64,000 nt of DNA from Rhizocola hellebori. GTDB lineage: Bacteria; Actinomycetota; Actinomycetes; Mycobacteriales; Micromonosporaceae. Numbering within the stretch: the stretch's first letter is position 1; each line of letters starts with the position of its first letter. The stretch is taken from contig NZ_BONY01000016.1 in assembly GCF_016862955.1 (NCBI RefSeq), positions 96,441 to 160,440 on the forward strand, in the 5' to 3' direction. Below, one piece after another: positions 21,272-31,793 of the stretch. Under the pieces are notes generated by a model, which searched no databases, was not told where the DNA came from, and saw nothing but the letters and a program-made list of their open reading frames with translations. The translations under genes and the position numbers were made by a program.

Positions 21272-22789
21272 TCAGGCCCTTCGCCAGGTGTGGCCGTGCC
21301 GCGCCAGCATGACGTCGGCCTCGCGAGGCCCCCATTCGCCTGCGCGATAAGCAGATGGAGTGGTGCCGGCCCACGCCGCCTCCAGCGGATCGACCACGCG
21401 CCAGCCCTCCTCGACCTCGGCCGCGTCGGGGAACAGCGTCCGGTCGCCGATGAGCACATCGAGAATGAGGCGCTCGTAGGCTTCCGGGCTCGCCTCGGTG
21501 AACGTCTCGCCGTAGGCGAAGTCCATGGTGATGTCGCGCAACTCCATCGCCGTGCCCGGCACCTTGGAGCCGAACTTGAGCATCAGGCCCTCATCGGGCT
21601 GGACCCGCACGATGAGCTGGTTGTGTCCCAGTAGCTCGGCGTCGTCGGAGCGGAACGGCAGGTGCGGCGCCTTCTTGAACAGCACCGCCAGCTCGGTCAC
21701 CCGCCGCGGCATCCGCTTACCCGCCCGGATGTAGAACGGCACCCCGGCCCAGCGCCTGTTCTGCACACCCAGCTTCACCGCGACATAGGTCTCGGTGGTG
21801 GACTCCTGGGACACGTCCGGCTCTTCCTTGTAGCCCGGCACGCGCTCGCCCGCCACCCAGCCCGAGGTGTACTGGCCCCGCACGGTGTCGGCCGCGATGT
21901 CCTCGGGGCACACCACAGCGCGCAAAACCTTGAGCTTCTCGGCGCGGATCTCGGTGGACTCGAAGGTGGTCGGCTCCTCCATCGCGATCAGCGCCAGGAG
22001 CTGAAGGAGGTGGTTCTGCAGCACATCGCGGGCGGCGCCGGTGCTCTCGTAGAAGCCCGCCCGGCTGCCGATGCCCACATCCTCGGCCATGGTGATCTGC
22101 ACCGAGTCGACGTACTTGGTGTTCCACAACGGTTCCCACAGCGCATTGGCGAACCGGAGCGCCAGGATGTTCTGGACGGTCTCCTTGCCCAGGTAGTGGT
22201 CGATGCGGAAGACATCTTCGCCGGTGAACACGTCGTCGACGAGGTCGTTGAGGGCTTTGGCGGAGCCCAGATCTGTGCCGAAGGGCTTCTCCACCACCAC
22301 CCGCCGCCAGCCACCCGACTTCTCGTTGTCGGCCATGCCTGTGCGCTCAAGTTGCTTGAGCACCACGGGAAACGCCGTCGGCGGGATGGACAGGTAGAAG
22401 GCGGCGTTGCCGGGGATGCCGTGGGTGTCGCGAAGCTCGTCGAGGGTCTGGGCCAGCTGGTCGAAGGCGTTGTCGTCGTCGAACGAGCCGCCGACAAAGC
22501 GGATGTTGCCCGACAGCCGGCCCCACACCTCTTCGCGCCACGGGGTGCGCGCGTGTTCCTGGGCGGCTTTGCGGGCCAGCTCCTCGAAATCGCCGTCGCC
22601 CCAGTCGCGCCGCGCGAAGCCGAGCACCACGAAACCGGGCGGCAGCAACCCACGGTTGGCCAGGTCGTACACGGCGGGAAGCAGCTTCTTGCGGGCCAGG
22701 TCTCCGGTCACGCCAAAGATGACCAGCGCGCAGGGATCTGGTACCCGGGGAAGGCGGCGATCCTGCGGATCCCGGAGCGGATTCGTCAT
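21272..22789 (-). CDS. zwf: glucose-6-phosphate 1-dehydrogenase
   Basis: A 505-residue dehydrogenase committing glucose-6-phosphate to the pentose phosphate pathway and making NADPH. The cofactor motif is [18 protein letters not shown], and the substrate/active-site motif RIDHYLGKE is intact. [11 protein letters not shown] is also present. The start overlaps the pgi stop (ATGA). OpcA follows seven bases downstream, the usual actinobacterial pairing. Full length, no anomaly. Confidence 0.97.
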   Translation of the reverse strand: MTNPLRDPQDRRLPRVPDPCALVIFGVTGDLARKKLLPAVYDLANRGLLPPGFVVLGFARRDWGDGDFEELARKAAQEHARTPWREEVWGRLSGNIRFVGGSFDDDNAFDQLAQTLDELRDTHGIPGNAAFYLSIPPTAFPVVLKQLERTGMADNEKSGGWRRVVVEKPFGTDLGSAKALNDLVDDVFTGEDVFRIDHYLGKETVQNILALRFANALWEPLWNTKYVDSVQITMAEDVGIGSRAGFYESTGAARDVLQNHLLQLLALIAMEEPTTFESTEIRAEKLKVLRAVVCPEDIAADTVRGQYTSGWVAGERVPGYKEEPDVSQESTTETYVAVKLGVQNRRWAGVPFYIRAGKRMPRRVTELAVLFKKAPHLPFRSDDAELLGHNQLIVRVQPDEGLMLKFGSKVPGTAMELRDITMDFAYGETFTEASPEAYERLILDVLIGDRTLFPDAAEVEEGWRVVDPLEAAWAGTTPSAYRAGEWGPREADVMLARHGHTWRRA

Positions 22790-24366
22790 GACGACTTCAG
22801 AGCTCCGAGCAGCTGTTTAATTCCCGCGTTGCGGTCGGTCAGGTGCAGGTGGAGCAGGGGCCGTTGCCGGCTGGCCAGGGCCAGGCGATCGCCGGCGGCC
22901 TGGGCGGCCTGCAGCTGGCCGAAGGTGTAGGGCTTGCCCGGCACCGCAAGGTCTTCGGCAGGCGTTCCGGTGATCTGCAGGAACGCGCCCACCTGGGGGC
23001 CGCCCTTGTGGAACTGGCCGGTCGAGTGCAGGAACCGCGGAGCCCAGCCGAAGGTGGTGGGCAGGCCGGACTCGGTCGCGACAAGCTCGCGCAGGGTGGC
23101 GATCTCCGCATCGGCGAAGCGGTCGAGGTAGGCCATGATGGCCACGTAACCCTGATCGGTGAAGAGAAGCCGGATCGCCGCCTCAAGGCTGCCGCCCACG
23201 CCGTAACCGATGACCGCGCCGTCGACAAAGTCCGGCTCCGCCGAGGGCAGTCCACTTTCGAGGATGCGCGCGGTGTTCTCCTTGGACTCGGTCACGTTCG
23301 GCTGGTCGAACGGGTTGATGGACAACGCTTTTCCGGCGAAGGCGGTGGCCGCCTCCCAGCACAGGAACTGCGCGCCCAGCGGGCCGTTGACGGAGATGTC
23401 GGGCTGCACCCCGCTGCCCGGAATCGTTTTGGCGTAAAGGGATCCGCCCATCGTCACGATCGCGGTGTGGTCGGTCTTCGCGATCGGGCTGGTCGGCGTC
23501 TCGATGACCACCGGCAGCAGGCCCTTGCTCTCCTTGCCGGTCGACTCGGCGATGAGCTGCTCGGCCCAGTCGCCGAGGCCGGTCAGGCCGGAGCCGTCAT
23601 CGGCGAGGGCCGCATAGTGTGCCCGGGACAGGGCCGCGCCCAACGCGAGCGCCGGGTTCTCTTCGGCCTGCCCGATCGACGGGGCGAACTCGGCCGCCTG
23701 GTCGATGAGTTCGGCGATGTCCACACCGGCCAGGGCGCTGGGCACCAGACCGAAGGCGGTCAGCGCCGAGTAGCGGCCGCCCACGTCGGGGTCGGCGAGG
23801 ATGACGAAGGCCCCCATCTCTTGCGCCACAGCGGAAAGAGGCGAGCCGGGATCGGTCACCACGACGAAGTGCCGGCCGGCTTCGGCTGGGGTCAGACCCG
23901 CGTCGAGGAACGCCTGCCAATAGGCGCGGCGGTGGCTGTCGGTCTCGATGGTGGAACCCGACTTGCTGGCGACCACCACCACCGTCCTTTCCAGACGGTC
24001 GCCCAGCGCCGCCCGGACCTGCCCGGGATCGGTGGTGTCGAGCACGGTCAACGCCTTGCCCAGGGTACGGGTGATCACCTCGGGCGCCAGCGAGGAGCCG
24101 CCCATCCCGGCGAGCACCACGTGGTCCAGATCGGCCAGCTCGTCACGCAGCTCGGCCAGCTGAGGAATGAGTGCCCGGCTGCGTTCGAAGGTGTCCACCC
24201 AGCCGAGGCGGACAGCGGCCTCGGGCTGGGCGTCGGGACCCCACAGCGTAGGGTCCTTGGCCGCCAGCTTCGCCGGGGCGTCTTGCGCCACAAGCGATTC
24301 GTAGACTTCCTGCGCGGGCTCGGCGACCTGAACGGTCAACCCGGCCGCCGACCAGACCTCAGACAT
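22786..24366 (-). CDS. pgi: glucose-6-phosphate isomerase
   Basis: A 526-residue isomerase with paired SIS domains. [17 protein letters not shown] is the phosphate-binding signature and [14 protein letters not shown] the first SIS loop. It interconverts glucose-6-phosphate and fructose-6-phosphate. It overlaps tal by eight bases and zwf by four, so it is embedded in a pentose phosphate operon rather than in the glycolytic one opposite. The position links carbon cycling through the oxidative branch. Confidence 0.93.
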   Translation of the reverse strand: MSEVWSAAGLTVQVAEPAQEVYESLVAQDAPAKLAAKDPTLWGPDAQPEAAVRLGWVDTFERSRALIPQLAELRDELADLDHVVLAGMGGSSLAPEVITRTLGKALTVLDTTDPGQVRAALGDRLERTVVVVASKSGSTIETDSHRRAYWQAFLDAGLTPAEAGRHFVVVTDPGSPLSAVAQEMGAFVILADPDVGGRYSALTAFGLVPSALAGVDIAELIDQAAEFAPSIGQAEENPALALGAALSRAHYAALADDGSGLTGLGDWAEQLIAESTGKESKGLLPVVIETPTSPIAKTDHTAIVTMGGSLYAKTIPGSGVQPDISVNGPLGAQFLCWEAATAFAGKALSINPFDQPNVTESKENTARILESGLPSAEPDFVDGAVIGYGVGGSLEAAIRLLFTDQGYVAIMAYLDRFADAEIATLRELVATESGLPTTFGWAPRFLHSTGQFHKGGPQVGAFLQITGTPAEDLAVPGKPYTFGQLQAAQAAGDRLALASRQRPLLHLHLTDRNAGIKQLLGALKSS

Positions 24367-25477
24367 GGCTCTCCAATGCGGACTGCACCTGGGTCAAAAG
24401 CTCCTGCCAGCTGGTGGAGAACTTCTCCACGCCCTCGCGCTCCAAGACCTCGACGACGTCGTCATAGTCCACCCCAACCGCCTTGAGTGCCGCCATCGTC
24501 TCATGCGCGGCCGCCACGTTGGGCGTGATCGTGTCGGGCGAGATGCTGGCCTTCTCCGCCACCGCCCACAGCGTCTTCTCCGGCATCGTGTTGACGACAC
24601 CGGGCGCGATCAGCTCGTCGACGTACAGGGTGGGGGAGTAGTCGGGGTTCTTCGTTCCCGTCGATGCCCACAGCGGGCGCTGCGGCTGTGCGCCCAACCC
24701 CCGCAGACTGACCCAACGCGGACTCTGCAGGACCTTCTGGTGCGCTTCATAGGCAAGGCGGGCGTTGGCGACAGCTGCCTTGCCCCGCAACGCAAGCGCC
24801 TCCGGGGTGGCGATCTTCTCGAGACGCTTGTCGATTTCGGTGTCCACTCGCGACACGAAGAACGACGCCACCGATTGGAGCTTGGACAGGTCGTGACCGT
24901 TCTGCTGCGCCTGCTCCAGCCCGGAAAGCCACGCGTCCATCACCTCGCGGTAGCGGTCGAGCGAGAAGATGAGTGTCACGTTGACGCTGATGCCCTGGGC
25001 CAGGGTGGCCGTGATGGCGGGCAGGCCGGCCCTGGTAGCCGGGATCTTGATGAACAGGTTGGGCCTGTCCACCAGCCACCACAGCTGTTTGGCCTCGGCC
25101 GTGGTGGCGGAGGTGTTGTCCGCCTTGCGCGGGTCGCACTCGATGGAGACCCGTCCGTCCATTCCGGACGACGAGTCGAAGGCGGGCCGCATGACGTCGC
25201 AGGCCTTCCGCACGTCAAACGCGGTGATCAGGCGCATCGCCTCCTCGACCCCGATCTTGCAGGTCGCCAGGTCGTTGAGCTGCTCGGTGTACTCGTCGCT
25301 GTTGGCGATGGCGAGCTGGAAGATGGTCGGGTTGCTGGTCACGCCCACGACATGGTTCTCGCGGCGAACTTTGTCCAAATTGGTCTGTGAACCGCCCTCG
25401 GTCAGGCGCTCACGGGAGATGTCATCGAGCCAGATCGCCACGCCCGCGGCGGAAAGCTCGGCAAGTTTGTCAGTCAT
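24359..25477 (-). CDS. tal: transaldolase, long actinobacterial type
   Basis: A 372-residue transaldolase moving a dihydroxyacetone unit between sugar phosphates. The Schiff-base lysine is in [11 protein letters not shown], and [19 protein letters not shown] is conserved. The ATG at 25477 gives the family start [20 protein letters not shown]; a longer frame upstream lies within the tkt end and is rejected. It starts four bases after tkt and overlaps pgi by eight, so translation is coupled. Confidence 0.96.
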   Translation of the reverse strand: MTDKLAELSAAGVAIWLDDISRERLTEGGSQTNLDKVRRENHVVGVTSNPTIFQLAIANSDEYTEQLNDLATCKIGVEEAMRLITAFDVRKACDVMRPAFDSSSGMDGRVSIECDPRKADNTSATTAEAKQLWWLVDRPNLFIKIPATRAGLPAITATLAQGISVNVTLIFSLDRYREVMDAWLSGLEQAQQNGHDLSKLQSVASFFVSRVDTEIDKRLEKIATPEALALRGKAAVANARLAYEAHQKVLQSPRWVSLRGLGAQPQRPLWASTGTKNPDYSPTLYVDELIAPGVVNTMPEKTLWAVAEKASISPDTITPNVAAAHETMAALKAVGVDYDDVVEVLEREGVEKFSTSWQELLTQVQSALESHV

Positions 25478-25481
25478 GGTC

Positions 25482-27578
25482 TCAGTTCCCTGTCGCTTCA
25501 CCCTGAATTTGAGCCGTACGGGAAAGCGTCGCCCTAGCCGCGGCGACCACATTGTCCGGCGTGAAGCCGAACTTCTCGAACAACACCTTGTCCGGCGCGC
25601 TCGCGCCGTAGTGCTCGATGCTGACGCATTCGCCGTAGGGGCCGACCAGGTCGCGCCACGGCATCGCGATGCCCGCCTCCACGCTCACGCGTGCCTTGAC
25701 CTCCGGCGGCAGCACCTTGTGCCGATAGCTCTCCTCCTGGGCGTCAAACCACTCGCGGCACGGCATCGACACCACCCGCACCCGATGGCCCTCGCCTTCC
25801 AGGCGCTCCCGCGCCTGCAGCGCCAGGGAGACCTCGGAACCGGTGGCGATGATGATGACCTGCGGCCGGCCTTCGCTCGCCTCGGCGAGAACGTAACCGC
25901 CCTTGGCGAAGTCGGTGATCGACTTCGGGTCGAGCGTGGGCACGTTCTGCCGGGTCAAGCAGAGCGCGGTCGGCCTGTCCGTGTGGGTCAGCGCCATACG
26001 CCAAGCATGCGCCGTCTCGTTGGCGTCCGCCGGGCGCACGACGTCCAGGCCGGGGATGGCCCGCAGCGCGCAAAGGTGCTCGATCGGCTGGTGGGTGGGG
26101 CCGTCCCCGCCCAGCCCGATCGAGTCGTGCGTCCACACGTAGATGACCGGGAGCTTCATCAGCGCGGCGAGGCGCACCGCCGGGCGCATGTAGTCGCTGA
26201 AGACAAGGAAGGTGCCGCCGTAGGGGCGGGTGCCGCCGTGCAGGACGATGCCGTTGAGGATGGCGCCCATGCCGTGCTCGCGGATGCCGAAGTGAAGCAC
26301 CCGGCCGTATTCGTTGCCGGAGAACTCCTTCGTCGAGAACTCGACCGGCACGAACGAAGTCTCACCCTTCATCGTGGTGTTGTTCGACTCGGCAAGGTCG
26401 GCCGAGCCGCCCCACAGCTCAGGCAACACCGGCGCGAGAGCGTTGAGCACCTCACCGGAAGCCGCCCGGGTGGCGATGCCCTTGGGATCTGACGGCCAGG
26501 TGGGAAGCACGTCTTGCCAACCCTTTTTGAGGGTACGGGTGGACAGCCGCGCGAAGAGCTCAGCGCCCTCCGGGTTCGCCTCGGCCCAGCGCTGGAACTG
26601 CTCGTCCCATCGCTGGTGCTCCTCGCGGCCGCGTTTGACCGCCCCGCGCACGTGCTCAAGCACCTCGGGGGCGACCTCGAAGCTGGCTTCAGGGTCGAAG
26701 CCGAGAACCTCCTTGGTGGCCGCCAGCTCCTCCTTGCCCAGCGCCGAGCCGTGGATCTTGCCGGTGTTCTGCTTGTTCGGCGCGGGCCAGCCGATGATGG
26801 TGCGCAGGCCGATGAAGCTCGGCCGGTCGGTGGCCTCGCGCGCCCGCTGGATCGCGGCCCACAGCTCGTCGACGTCCTCGACGTACTGGCCGGTCTTGGT
26901 CCAGTCGACCTTCTCGGTGTGCCAGCCGTAGGCGGCGTACCTGGCGACGACATCCTCGGACTTGGCGATCTTGGTGTCGTCCTCGATCGAGATCTCGTTG
27001 TCGTCGTAGATGACGATGAGGTTGCCCAGCTTCTGGTGACCCGCGATCGAGGAGACCTCGTGGGAGATGCCCTCCTCGATGTCGCCGTCTGAGACGAACG
27101 CGAAGATGTGATGGTCGAAGATGCTGGCGCCGGGCGCCGCGTCCGGGTCCATCAGACCGCGCTCGCGGCGGGCCGCCATGGCCATCCCGACCGCGTTGCC
27201 CAGCCCCTGCCCGAGCGGGCCTGTCGTGGTTTCGACACCGCGCGTGTGACCGTGCTCCGGGTGGCCCGGCGTCAGCGAGCCCCATTGCCGCAACGCCTTC
27301 AGGTCCTCGAGCTGCAGACCGTAACCGGAGTAAAAGAGCTGAATGTATAAGGTGAGGCTCGAGTGCCCGCACGACAGCACGAAGCGGTCGCGCCCCGGCC
27401 AGTCCGGGTCGGCCGGGTCGTGCCGCATGGCCCGCTGGAACAGCAGGTAGGCGGCGGGGGCCAGGCTCATCGCGGTGCCTGGATGGCCGTTGCCGGCCTT
27501 CTCCACAGCATCCATCGCGAGCACGCGAACGGTGTCTACAGCACGGCGGTCGAGATCGGACCAAGTGAGTTGCTCCAC
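25482..27578 (-). CDS. tkt: transketolase
   Basis: A 698-residue thiamine-diphosphate enzyme of the non-oxidative pentose phosphate pathway. The ThDP/Mg motif runs from [12 protein letters not shown] to IYDDNEIS. The N-terminal [14 protein letters not shown], the central [15 protein letters not shown] and the C-terminal domain are all present. It is first in the minus-strand operon. The GTG start lies eight bases after a TAGGGT hexamer. It is divergent from ctaB across about 90 bp. Confidence 0.97.
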   Translation of the reverse strand: MEQLTWSDLDRRAVDTVRVLAMDAVEKAGNGHPGTAMSLAPAAYLLFQRAMRHDPADPDWPGRDRFVLSCGHSSLTLYIQLFYSGYGLQLEDLKALRQWGSLTPGHPEHGHTRGVETTTGPLGQGLGNAVGMAMAARRERGLMDPDAAPGASIFDHHIFAFVSDGDIEEGISHEVSSIAGHQKLGNLIVIYDDNEISIEDDTKIAKSEDVVARYAAYGWHTEKVDWTKTGQYVEDVDELWAAIQRAREATDRPSFIGLRTIIGWPAPNKQNTGKIHGSALGKEELAATKEVLGFDPEASFEVAPEVLEHVRGAVKRGREEHQRWDEQFQRWAEANPEGAELFARLSTRTLKKGWQDVLPTWPSDPKGIATRAASGEVLNALAPVLPELWGGSADLAESNNTTMKGETSFVPVEFSTKEFSGNEYGRVLHFGIREHGMGAILNGIVLHGGTRPYGGTFLVFSDYMRPAVRLAALMKLPVIYVWTHDSIGLGGDGPTHQPIEHLCALRAIPGLDVVRPADANETAHAWRMALTHTDRPTALCLTRQNVPTLDPKSITDFAKGGYVLAEASEGRPQVIIIATGSEVSLALQARERLEGEGHRVRVVSMPCREWFDAQEESYRHKVLPPEVKARVSVEAGIAMPWRDLVGPYGECVSIEHYGASAPDKVLFEKFGFTPDNVVAAARATLSRTAQIQGEATGN

Positions 27579-27586
27579 GCTAGTTG

Positions 27587-27592
27587 ACCCTA
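27587..27592 (-). promoter_or_regulatory. -10 hexamer of the tkt operon
   Basis: TAGGGT on the minus strand ends eight bases before the tkt GTG. It faces the ctaB hexamer at 27656 in the same short divergent gap. Confidence 0.5.
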
Positions 27593-27655
27593 CCCACTGC
27601 GCGCACCACCCATGTGTGAACCCGCCCCTAAACGCTCACGGTGTTTGCGCTGCCG

Positions 27656-27661
27656 TAGCCT
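27656..27661 (+). promoter_or_regulatory. -10 hexamer, leaderless ctaB start
   Basis: TAGCCT ends six bases before the GTG at 27668, which favours that GTG over the one at 27662. Confidence 0.5.
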
Positions 27662-27667
27662 GTGCAG

Positions 27668-28597
27668 GTGAGCACGGCTACGGCCCTAGACACGGCCACA
27701 GAAACCCCCGAACTTCTTATTTCCGAGCAACGCTTTCCGCGCGTGCGCGCCTACGTCTCGCTGACCAAGCCGCGCATCGTCGAGCTGTTGCTCGTGACGA
27801 CCGTGCCCGCGATGATGCTCGCCGAAGGCGGCCTGCCGTCGCCGTGGCTGATGGCCGTCGTGTTGGTCGGGGGGTCGCTGGCGGCCGGTGGCTCCAGCGC
27901 CATCAACTGCTACCTCGATCGCGACATCGACCCGCTGATGGGACGCACGTCACGCCGGCCCTTGGTGACCCACACCATCGCGCCGCGAAACGCGCTCATC
28001 TTCGGCCTGATCCTCGCCGTTGTCGCCACCGCCCTGATGACCGCGTTCACCAACCCGCTCGCGGCGGGTCTGACCGTCGCGGCGATCGTTTATTACGACC
28101 TCATCTACACCGCGTGGCTCAAGCGCACGACGAAGCACAACACCTTCTGGGGCGGTGTTTGCGGGGCCATGCCGGTCCTGATCGGCTGGGCCGCCGTCGC
28201 CGGCACGCTCGCTCCGCTCGCCTGGCTCCTCTTCGGCGTCGTGTTCTTCTGGCAGATGCCGCATTTCTACGCACTGGCCATCAAATTCAAGGACGACTAC
28301 GCGCGGGCCGGGATCCCGATGCTGCCGGTGGTGGCGACCCCCATGCACGTGGCCCGGGATGCCGTCATCTACTCCTGGCTCACCGTCGCGGTCTCCCTGG
28401 CCGCCTGGCCGCTGGGAATGTCGACGATCTATGGCATCCCGGCGCTGATCTGCGGTGGCATGTTCATCCTCGAGGCGCACGGACTCTACTCGCGCACCAA
28501 GCTCGGCGAGCCCGTCAAGCCCATGCGCCTTTTCCACTGGTCCACGGCTTATCTCACTATCGTGTTCGTTGCAGCCGCTGTGGACGTGTTTATCTGA
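27668..28597 (+). CDS. ctaB: protoheme IX farnesyltransferase (heme O synthase)
   Basis: A 309-residue UbiA-type prenyltransferase with about nine membrane helices that adds a farnesyl group to heme B, giving heme O for cytochrome oxidase. The Asp-rich site [20 protein letters not shown] is complete, and [12 protein letters not shown] is the second conserved loop. A GTG two codons upstream (27662) is an alternative start. It is divergent from tkt. Heme A synthase, its pathway partner, lies 2.3 kb downstream on the other strand. Confidence 0.95.
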   Translation: MSTATALDTATETPELLISEQRFPRVRAYVSLTKPRIVELLLVTTVPAMMLAEGGLPSPWLMAVVLVGGSLAAGGSSAINCYLDRDIDPLMGRTSRRPLVTHTIAPRNALIFGLILAVVATALMTAFTNPLAAGLTVAAIVYYDLIYTAWLKRTTKHNTFWGGVCGAMPVLIGWAAVAGTLAPLAWLLFGVVFFWQMPHFYALAIKFKDDYARAGIPMLPVVATPMHVARDAVIYSWLTVAVSLAAWPLGMSTIYGIPALICGGMFILEAHGLYSRTKLGEPVKPMRLFHWSTAYLTIVFVAAAVDVFI

Positions 28598-28751
28598 TAG
28601 AGGCACGACACGCCCTGTTTGTCCTTTCGCTAGATTTCGGCTAGAAATCGTGCCACTTAAATACCCATTTATTCGGACAAACAACCCGCTCTCCGGGTAA
28701 CCGGGGTCACAATTCATTTCGCGGTGGCGGGCCGATAGTCCTTGGTGTGAC

Positions 28752-28757
28752 TAGGGT
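28752..28757 (+). promoter_or_regulatory. -10 hexamer of small conserved-type protein
   Basis: TAGGGT ends seven bases before the ATG at 28765, with no ribosome site between. It supports the ATG over the in-frame GTG at 28747. Confidence 0.5.
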
Positions 28758-28764
28758 GCTTCCT

Positions 28765-29085
28765 ATGGCAGATGGTTCTGATACGACGGCGACGATTGAA
28801 CATCCCAACGCCGGTCTCGTCACTGGTCTGAAGGAGTTCGTCGGCGCGCACGGGGGTGCGAAGGCCGTCATCGAATACGTGGGCCGGCGTGGAGCACGAA
28901 TCGTGCTGGTGGGAAAAGACGGTGAGTGGGGCGACCAGTTCGCCGAAAGCACCACCGTGGCGCGGCAGGCCTGCGAAAAAGCTGGAGTCACCGTTGAGAA
29001 CGAGTGGGAGCGTGAGCTGGTGGAGCTGATGCGCCCAACCAACGATCTTTGGCGTTCCATGTCCAAGCGGACGTTGTCTCGGTGA
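28765..29085 (+). CDS. small cytoplasmic protein of unknown function
   Basis: A 106-residue hydrophilic protein without signal peptide or membrane segment. It mixes charged helices (EFVGAHGGAKAVIEYVGRRG) with a short strand region (ARIVLVGKDGEWG). I do not recognise a domain. It has its own leaderless promoter and is followed 40 bp later by the ATP-grasp gene, so the two may be linked. Coding status rests on the promoter, start context and normal codon bias. Confidence 0.65.
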   Translation: MADGSDTTATIEHPNAGLVTGLKEFVGAHGGAKAVIEYVGRRGARIVLVGKDGEWGDQFAESTTVARQACEKAGVTVENEWERELVELMRPTNDLWRSMSKRTLSR

Positions 29086-29113
29086 TATCGGCGTTTGCGA
29101 AGCAACACGCTGA

Positions 29114-29119
29114 TATCGT
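29114..29119 (+). promoter_or_regulatory. -10 hexamer, leaderless ATP-grasp start
   Basis: TATCGT ends six bases before the GTG at 29126. The surrounding GATATCG also occurs about 20 bases upstream (near 29093), so a repeated operator half-site is possible. Confidence 0.45.
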
Positions 29120-29125
29120 GATCTT

Positions 29126-30025
29126 GTGACAACCCCTTCCCCATCCACGACCCGGGCTAACGCCCGGGTCGCTCTCGTTACCTGCGCTGAATATCCAGCC
29201 TTGGAGCCCGACGACCAGCTGGTCATCCCCGCCTTGGCGGCGCTGGGCATCGAAGCCGTCGCCGCCGTCTGGGACGACCCGGCGGTCGACTGGCCGTCCT
29301 TCGACGCGACCGTGCTCCGCTCGCCGTGGGACTATGCGACGCGGCGCGACGAGTTCGTGCGATGGGCCCGGCGGGTGCCGCGTCTGGCCAACAGTGTCGA
29401 CGTCGTGGAGTGGAACACCGACAAGCGCTATCTCGGCGAGCTGGCGGCCTCCGGAGTCCCAGTCACCCCAACCACTTTCATCGCCCCCAGCGAGATGTGG
29501 CTGCCGCCCACCGCCGACGGCGAATACGTCATCAAACCCTCGATCAGCGCGGGCAGCAAGGACACCGGCCGCTACGGCCCCGGTCACCGCGACGAGGCCA
29601 TCGCCCATGTCAGCCGCCTGCAGCGCGACCGGCGCGTGGTCATGGTGCAGCCCTACCTTTCCGCCGTCGACACCTACGGCGAGACCGCGTTGCTCTACTT
29701 CGCCGACCCGGCCAGCGGCCGCCTCATCTTCAGCCACGCCATCCGCAAAGGCCCCATGCTCGAAGGCCCGGACGTCGGCGTCGAGGGGCTCTACAAGCCG
29801 GAAACCATCAGCGCCCGCGTCCCCAGCCAGGAAGAGCTCGCCGTAGCCGAAGCCGTCCTGATGACATTGCCAGGCGGCCTGCTCTACGCCCGAATAGACC
29901 TCATCCCCGACCCCGACGGCAACCCGGTGCTGCTAGAAGTCGAGCTAACCGAACCCTCACTCTTCCTCGAGCACAGCGACGGCGCCCCCGCCCGCTTCGC
30001 TGCAGCGATAGCAGGATTGCTGTAG
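29126..30025 (+). CDS. ATP-grasp domain protein
   Basis: A 299-residue protein of the ATP-grasp superfamily, nearest in layout to RimK/DcsG-like carboxylate-amine ligases. A pre-ATP-grasp domain (about 12-105) holds VTCAEYPALEPDD and RSPWDY. The ATP-binding part follows, with YVIKPSISAGSKDTGRY and a late metal-binding region (ARIDLIPDPDGNPVLLEVELTEP read in pieces). It should join an amine to an acyl phosphate; the substrates are unknown. No biosynthetic cluster surrounds it. A palindromic repeat begins right after its stop. Confidence 0.8.
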   Translation: MTTPSPSTTRANARVALVTCAEYPALEPDDQLVIPALAALGIEAVAAVWDDPAVDWPSFDATVLRSPWDYATRRDEFVRWARRVPRLANSVDVVEWNTDKRYLGELAASGVPVTPTTFIAPSEMWLPPTADGEYVIKPSISAGSKDTGRYGPGHRDEAIAHVSRLQRDRRVVMVQPYLSAVDTYGETALLYFADPASGRLIFSHAIRKGPMLEGPDVGVEGLYKPETISARVPSQEELAVAEAVLMTLPGGLLYARIDLIPDPDGNPVLLEVELTEPSLFLEHSDGAPARFAAAIAGLL

Positions 30026-30085
30026 TTGCGACGCCGGCTTTGAAGCGGCGCTGCCTGCGCGTTGCTTTAGCACGCGCCAGAATTA
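30026..30085. repeat. REP-like palindromic element, copy 1
   Basis: It fills the gap between two convergent genes. Two hairpins are visible: CGCCGGCTT-TG-AAGCGGCG (30032-30050, one bulge) and CTGCGCGT to ACGCGCCAG with a TTTA loop (30055-30080, two bulges). Bases 30062-30085 are repeated in inverse orientation at 63977-64000 with a single mismatch in 24. Homology between copies stops abruptly at 30085. The element reads into the upstream end of the minus-strand remnant and gives its last codons and stop. Confidence 0.7.
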
Positions 30086-30789
30086 GAGAGAAAACTGCGG
30101 AGGCCGGCGCCGGGTGGGTCTTCGGGGTGGGCGGCTAGGCCACGGCGGGCCCATTCTTGGGCCGAGGTTTTCTCGCCGATGTCGGCCAGGGCGCGGGCGA
30201 GGCGGCCGTATTGGGCGGCGTGGCGCAGGTCGCCGCCGATCACTTCGATCAGGGTGGTGGTGTCGTGTTCCCAGCGGGCCAAGCGTTCCACCGCGTCGCG
30301 GGCGCTTAGGTCGCCGGGGTCCGCAGCCCACCGCCTGCGAACCCCGGCGCGGTAACGTTCCAGCTCGGCGCGGGACAGCGCCGGGCCGTACTCGGAGATG
30401 TCTATCGGGCACCAGCGCCCGGCTTCGAACTGCACGTTGAGCAGCCAGTCGGACAGGCCGGGGGTGGGCACCTGGCGGCACGCTTCGGCGTGCACGGCGA
30501 GCAGCAGGTTGAGCAGATCGTCGAGGGTGCCCGCGGTGTCGTCGGCACAGTCCAAAGTGGATAGAAGAAGCTGGATGGCGGTGGCGAGCGGAGCGAGCGC
30601 AGGCCGCGACCGCCCGGTGCGCACCATCGTGGCGAGCTCTTCGGCCAAAGGCGCGGCGGATTCGGCTTGCCGCACGGTGGCCCAGTAGTCCAGGGAGCCG
30701 GAAGTGGTGAAGGTCTCGGTCACCGCACCCGCGAGGACATCGGCAGGGCGTGCCTGAGGCACGCGACGCAGTGGGGAGGACACCAGCAC
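30067..30789 (-). pseudogene. truncated SWIM/DUF6880-like gene remnant
   Basis: About 240 residues resembling the C-terminal half of actinobacterial SWIM-zinc-finger/DUF6880 proteins: DYWATVRQAESAAPLAEELA, DDTAGTLDDLLNLLLAVHAE and YRAGVRRRWAADPGDLSARD, then WARRGLAAHPED. No SWIM Cys/His motif is present, so the N-terminal part is missing. The chain stops where relatives continue for perhaps 100 or more residues; its end NSGAC-stop is encoded by the REP-like element. No good start exists after the ctaA stop; the GTG at 30789 is the first candidate. I read it as a decayed fragment, though a short functional protein cannot be excluded. Confidence 0.55.
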
Positions 30790-30850
30790 ATCATGGCGCT
30801 GCCAAGGCCCGAGCAGGCTGTCTGGGTACCGGATCGGAATGTGCCAGTTA

Positions 30851-31729
30851 TCAGACGGTGACCATCTCGCGGGCCGGATCGGCTTGGGACGCCGATGGGA
30901 GCGCGCCCGGCGCGGCCGTGGTCCGGTGAACGCCAAGCGTGGCGAGCCAAACCGCGCAAGCTCCGGCGAGGTGGAAGCCGACCAGTACCCAGGGAAGCCC
31001 GGTGAAATATTGCACAAAGCCAATGGCGCCTTGGGCTAGCGAGACTCCAAACAGGACAAAGGTCGCCCGTGCGACGCTTGGGGCCTTGACCGCTCGGGCC
31101 GCGAACCACATGGCGATGGTCAGCCCGAAGAGGAGGAACACGGCGTCCACGTGCAGCTGCGAGATCATCTCCGGATCGAGCCCGGTGCGCACGGCCTCAG
31201 CGTCTCCCGAATGCGGGCCGCTGCCGGTGACCACGACACCGATGAGCACCACCAGCGCGCTGGCGGCGGTGAGCGCCCACGCCAGCGGCCGCAAACGCGG
31301 CTCGGCCGGAGCAAAGGACGGGTTGGTCTGCCGCCACAGCCGATAGGCCACGGCGATCAGCGCCATCGAGATCAGGAAGTGCGGCCCGACGAAGTAGGGG
31401 CTCAGGTGAAAGCGCACGGTCAGGCCGCCGAGCAGACCCTGGAACAGGACACCGCCAAGCACCCAGAGCGCGAGCGCGCGCTGTGGCCGCCGCCAGAGCG
31501 CGAGCACGGTGCCGACCGCGATCATGCCCACGATGATGGACAGCAGGCGGTTGCCGAATTCGATGCCGACGTTTTGCGGCGCAGCGGAGGTCGGCACGTA
31601 GGAACCCTCAACGCATTCGGGCCAGGTGGGGCAGGCCATCCCCGAGCCGGTGAGGCGAACCGCGCCGCCGGTGATGACGATGGCGACGTTGGCGATCAGA
31701 TTGGCCAGGGTCAGACTGCGGACGAGCAC
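30851..31729 (-). CDS. ctaA: heme A synthase (COX15/CtaA)
   Basis: A 292-residue membrane enzyme with about eight helices that oxidises the heme O methyl group to give heme A for aa3 oxidase. VTGGAVRLTGSGMACPTWPEC carries the conserved Cys pair (33 and 39); heme-ligand histidines lie in FHLSPYFVGPHFL, SQLHVDAV and GFHLAGA. The GTG start follows a TATGCT hexamer by six bases. It usually neighbours ctaB; here a small protein, an ATP-grasp gene and a remnant lie between them, so the pair is split. Confidence 0.93.
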   Translation of the reverse strand: MLVRSLTLANLIANVAIVITGGAVRLTGSGMACPTWPECVEGSYVPTSAAPQNVGIEFGNRLLSIIVGMIAVGTVLALWRRPQRALALWVLGGVLFQGLLGGLTVRFHLSPYFVGPHFLISMALIAVAYRLWRQTNPSFAPAEPRLRPLAWALTAASALVVLIGVVVTGSGPHSGDAEAVRTGLDPEMISQLHVDAVFLLFGLTIAMWFAARAVKAPSVARATFVLFGVSLAQGAIGFVQYFTGLPWVLVGFHLAGACAVWLATLGVHRTTAAPGALPSASQADPAREMVTV

Positions 31730-31735
31730 CTGGCG

Positions 31736-31741
31736 AGCATA
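31736..31741 (-). promoter_or_regulatory. -10 hexamer, leaderless ctaA start
   Basis: TATGCT on the minus strand ends six bases before the ctaA GTG. There is no ribosome site. Confidence 0.55.
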
Positions 31742-31793
31742 GCGAGGTCAGAAATGGCGACCGAACTCTGTACGCCCTAAGACGAGCGCTCGT

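Noticed and set aside
22843..24486. Long plus-strand frame opposite pgi
   Set aside because: Shadow frame of a clear pgi gene with all motifs on the minus strand.
30851..31023. Remnant gene extending upstream into ctaA
   Set aside because: The frame is open there, but it overlaps the conserved 3' end of ctaA and lacks similarity to the remnant's family.
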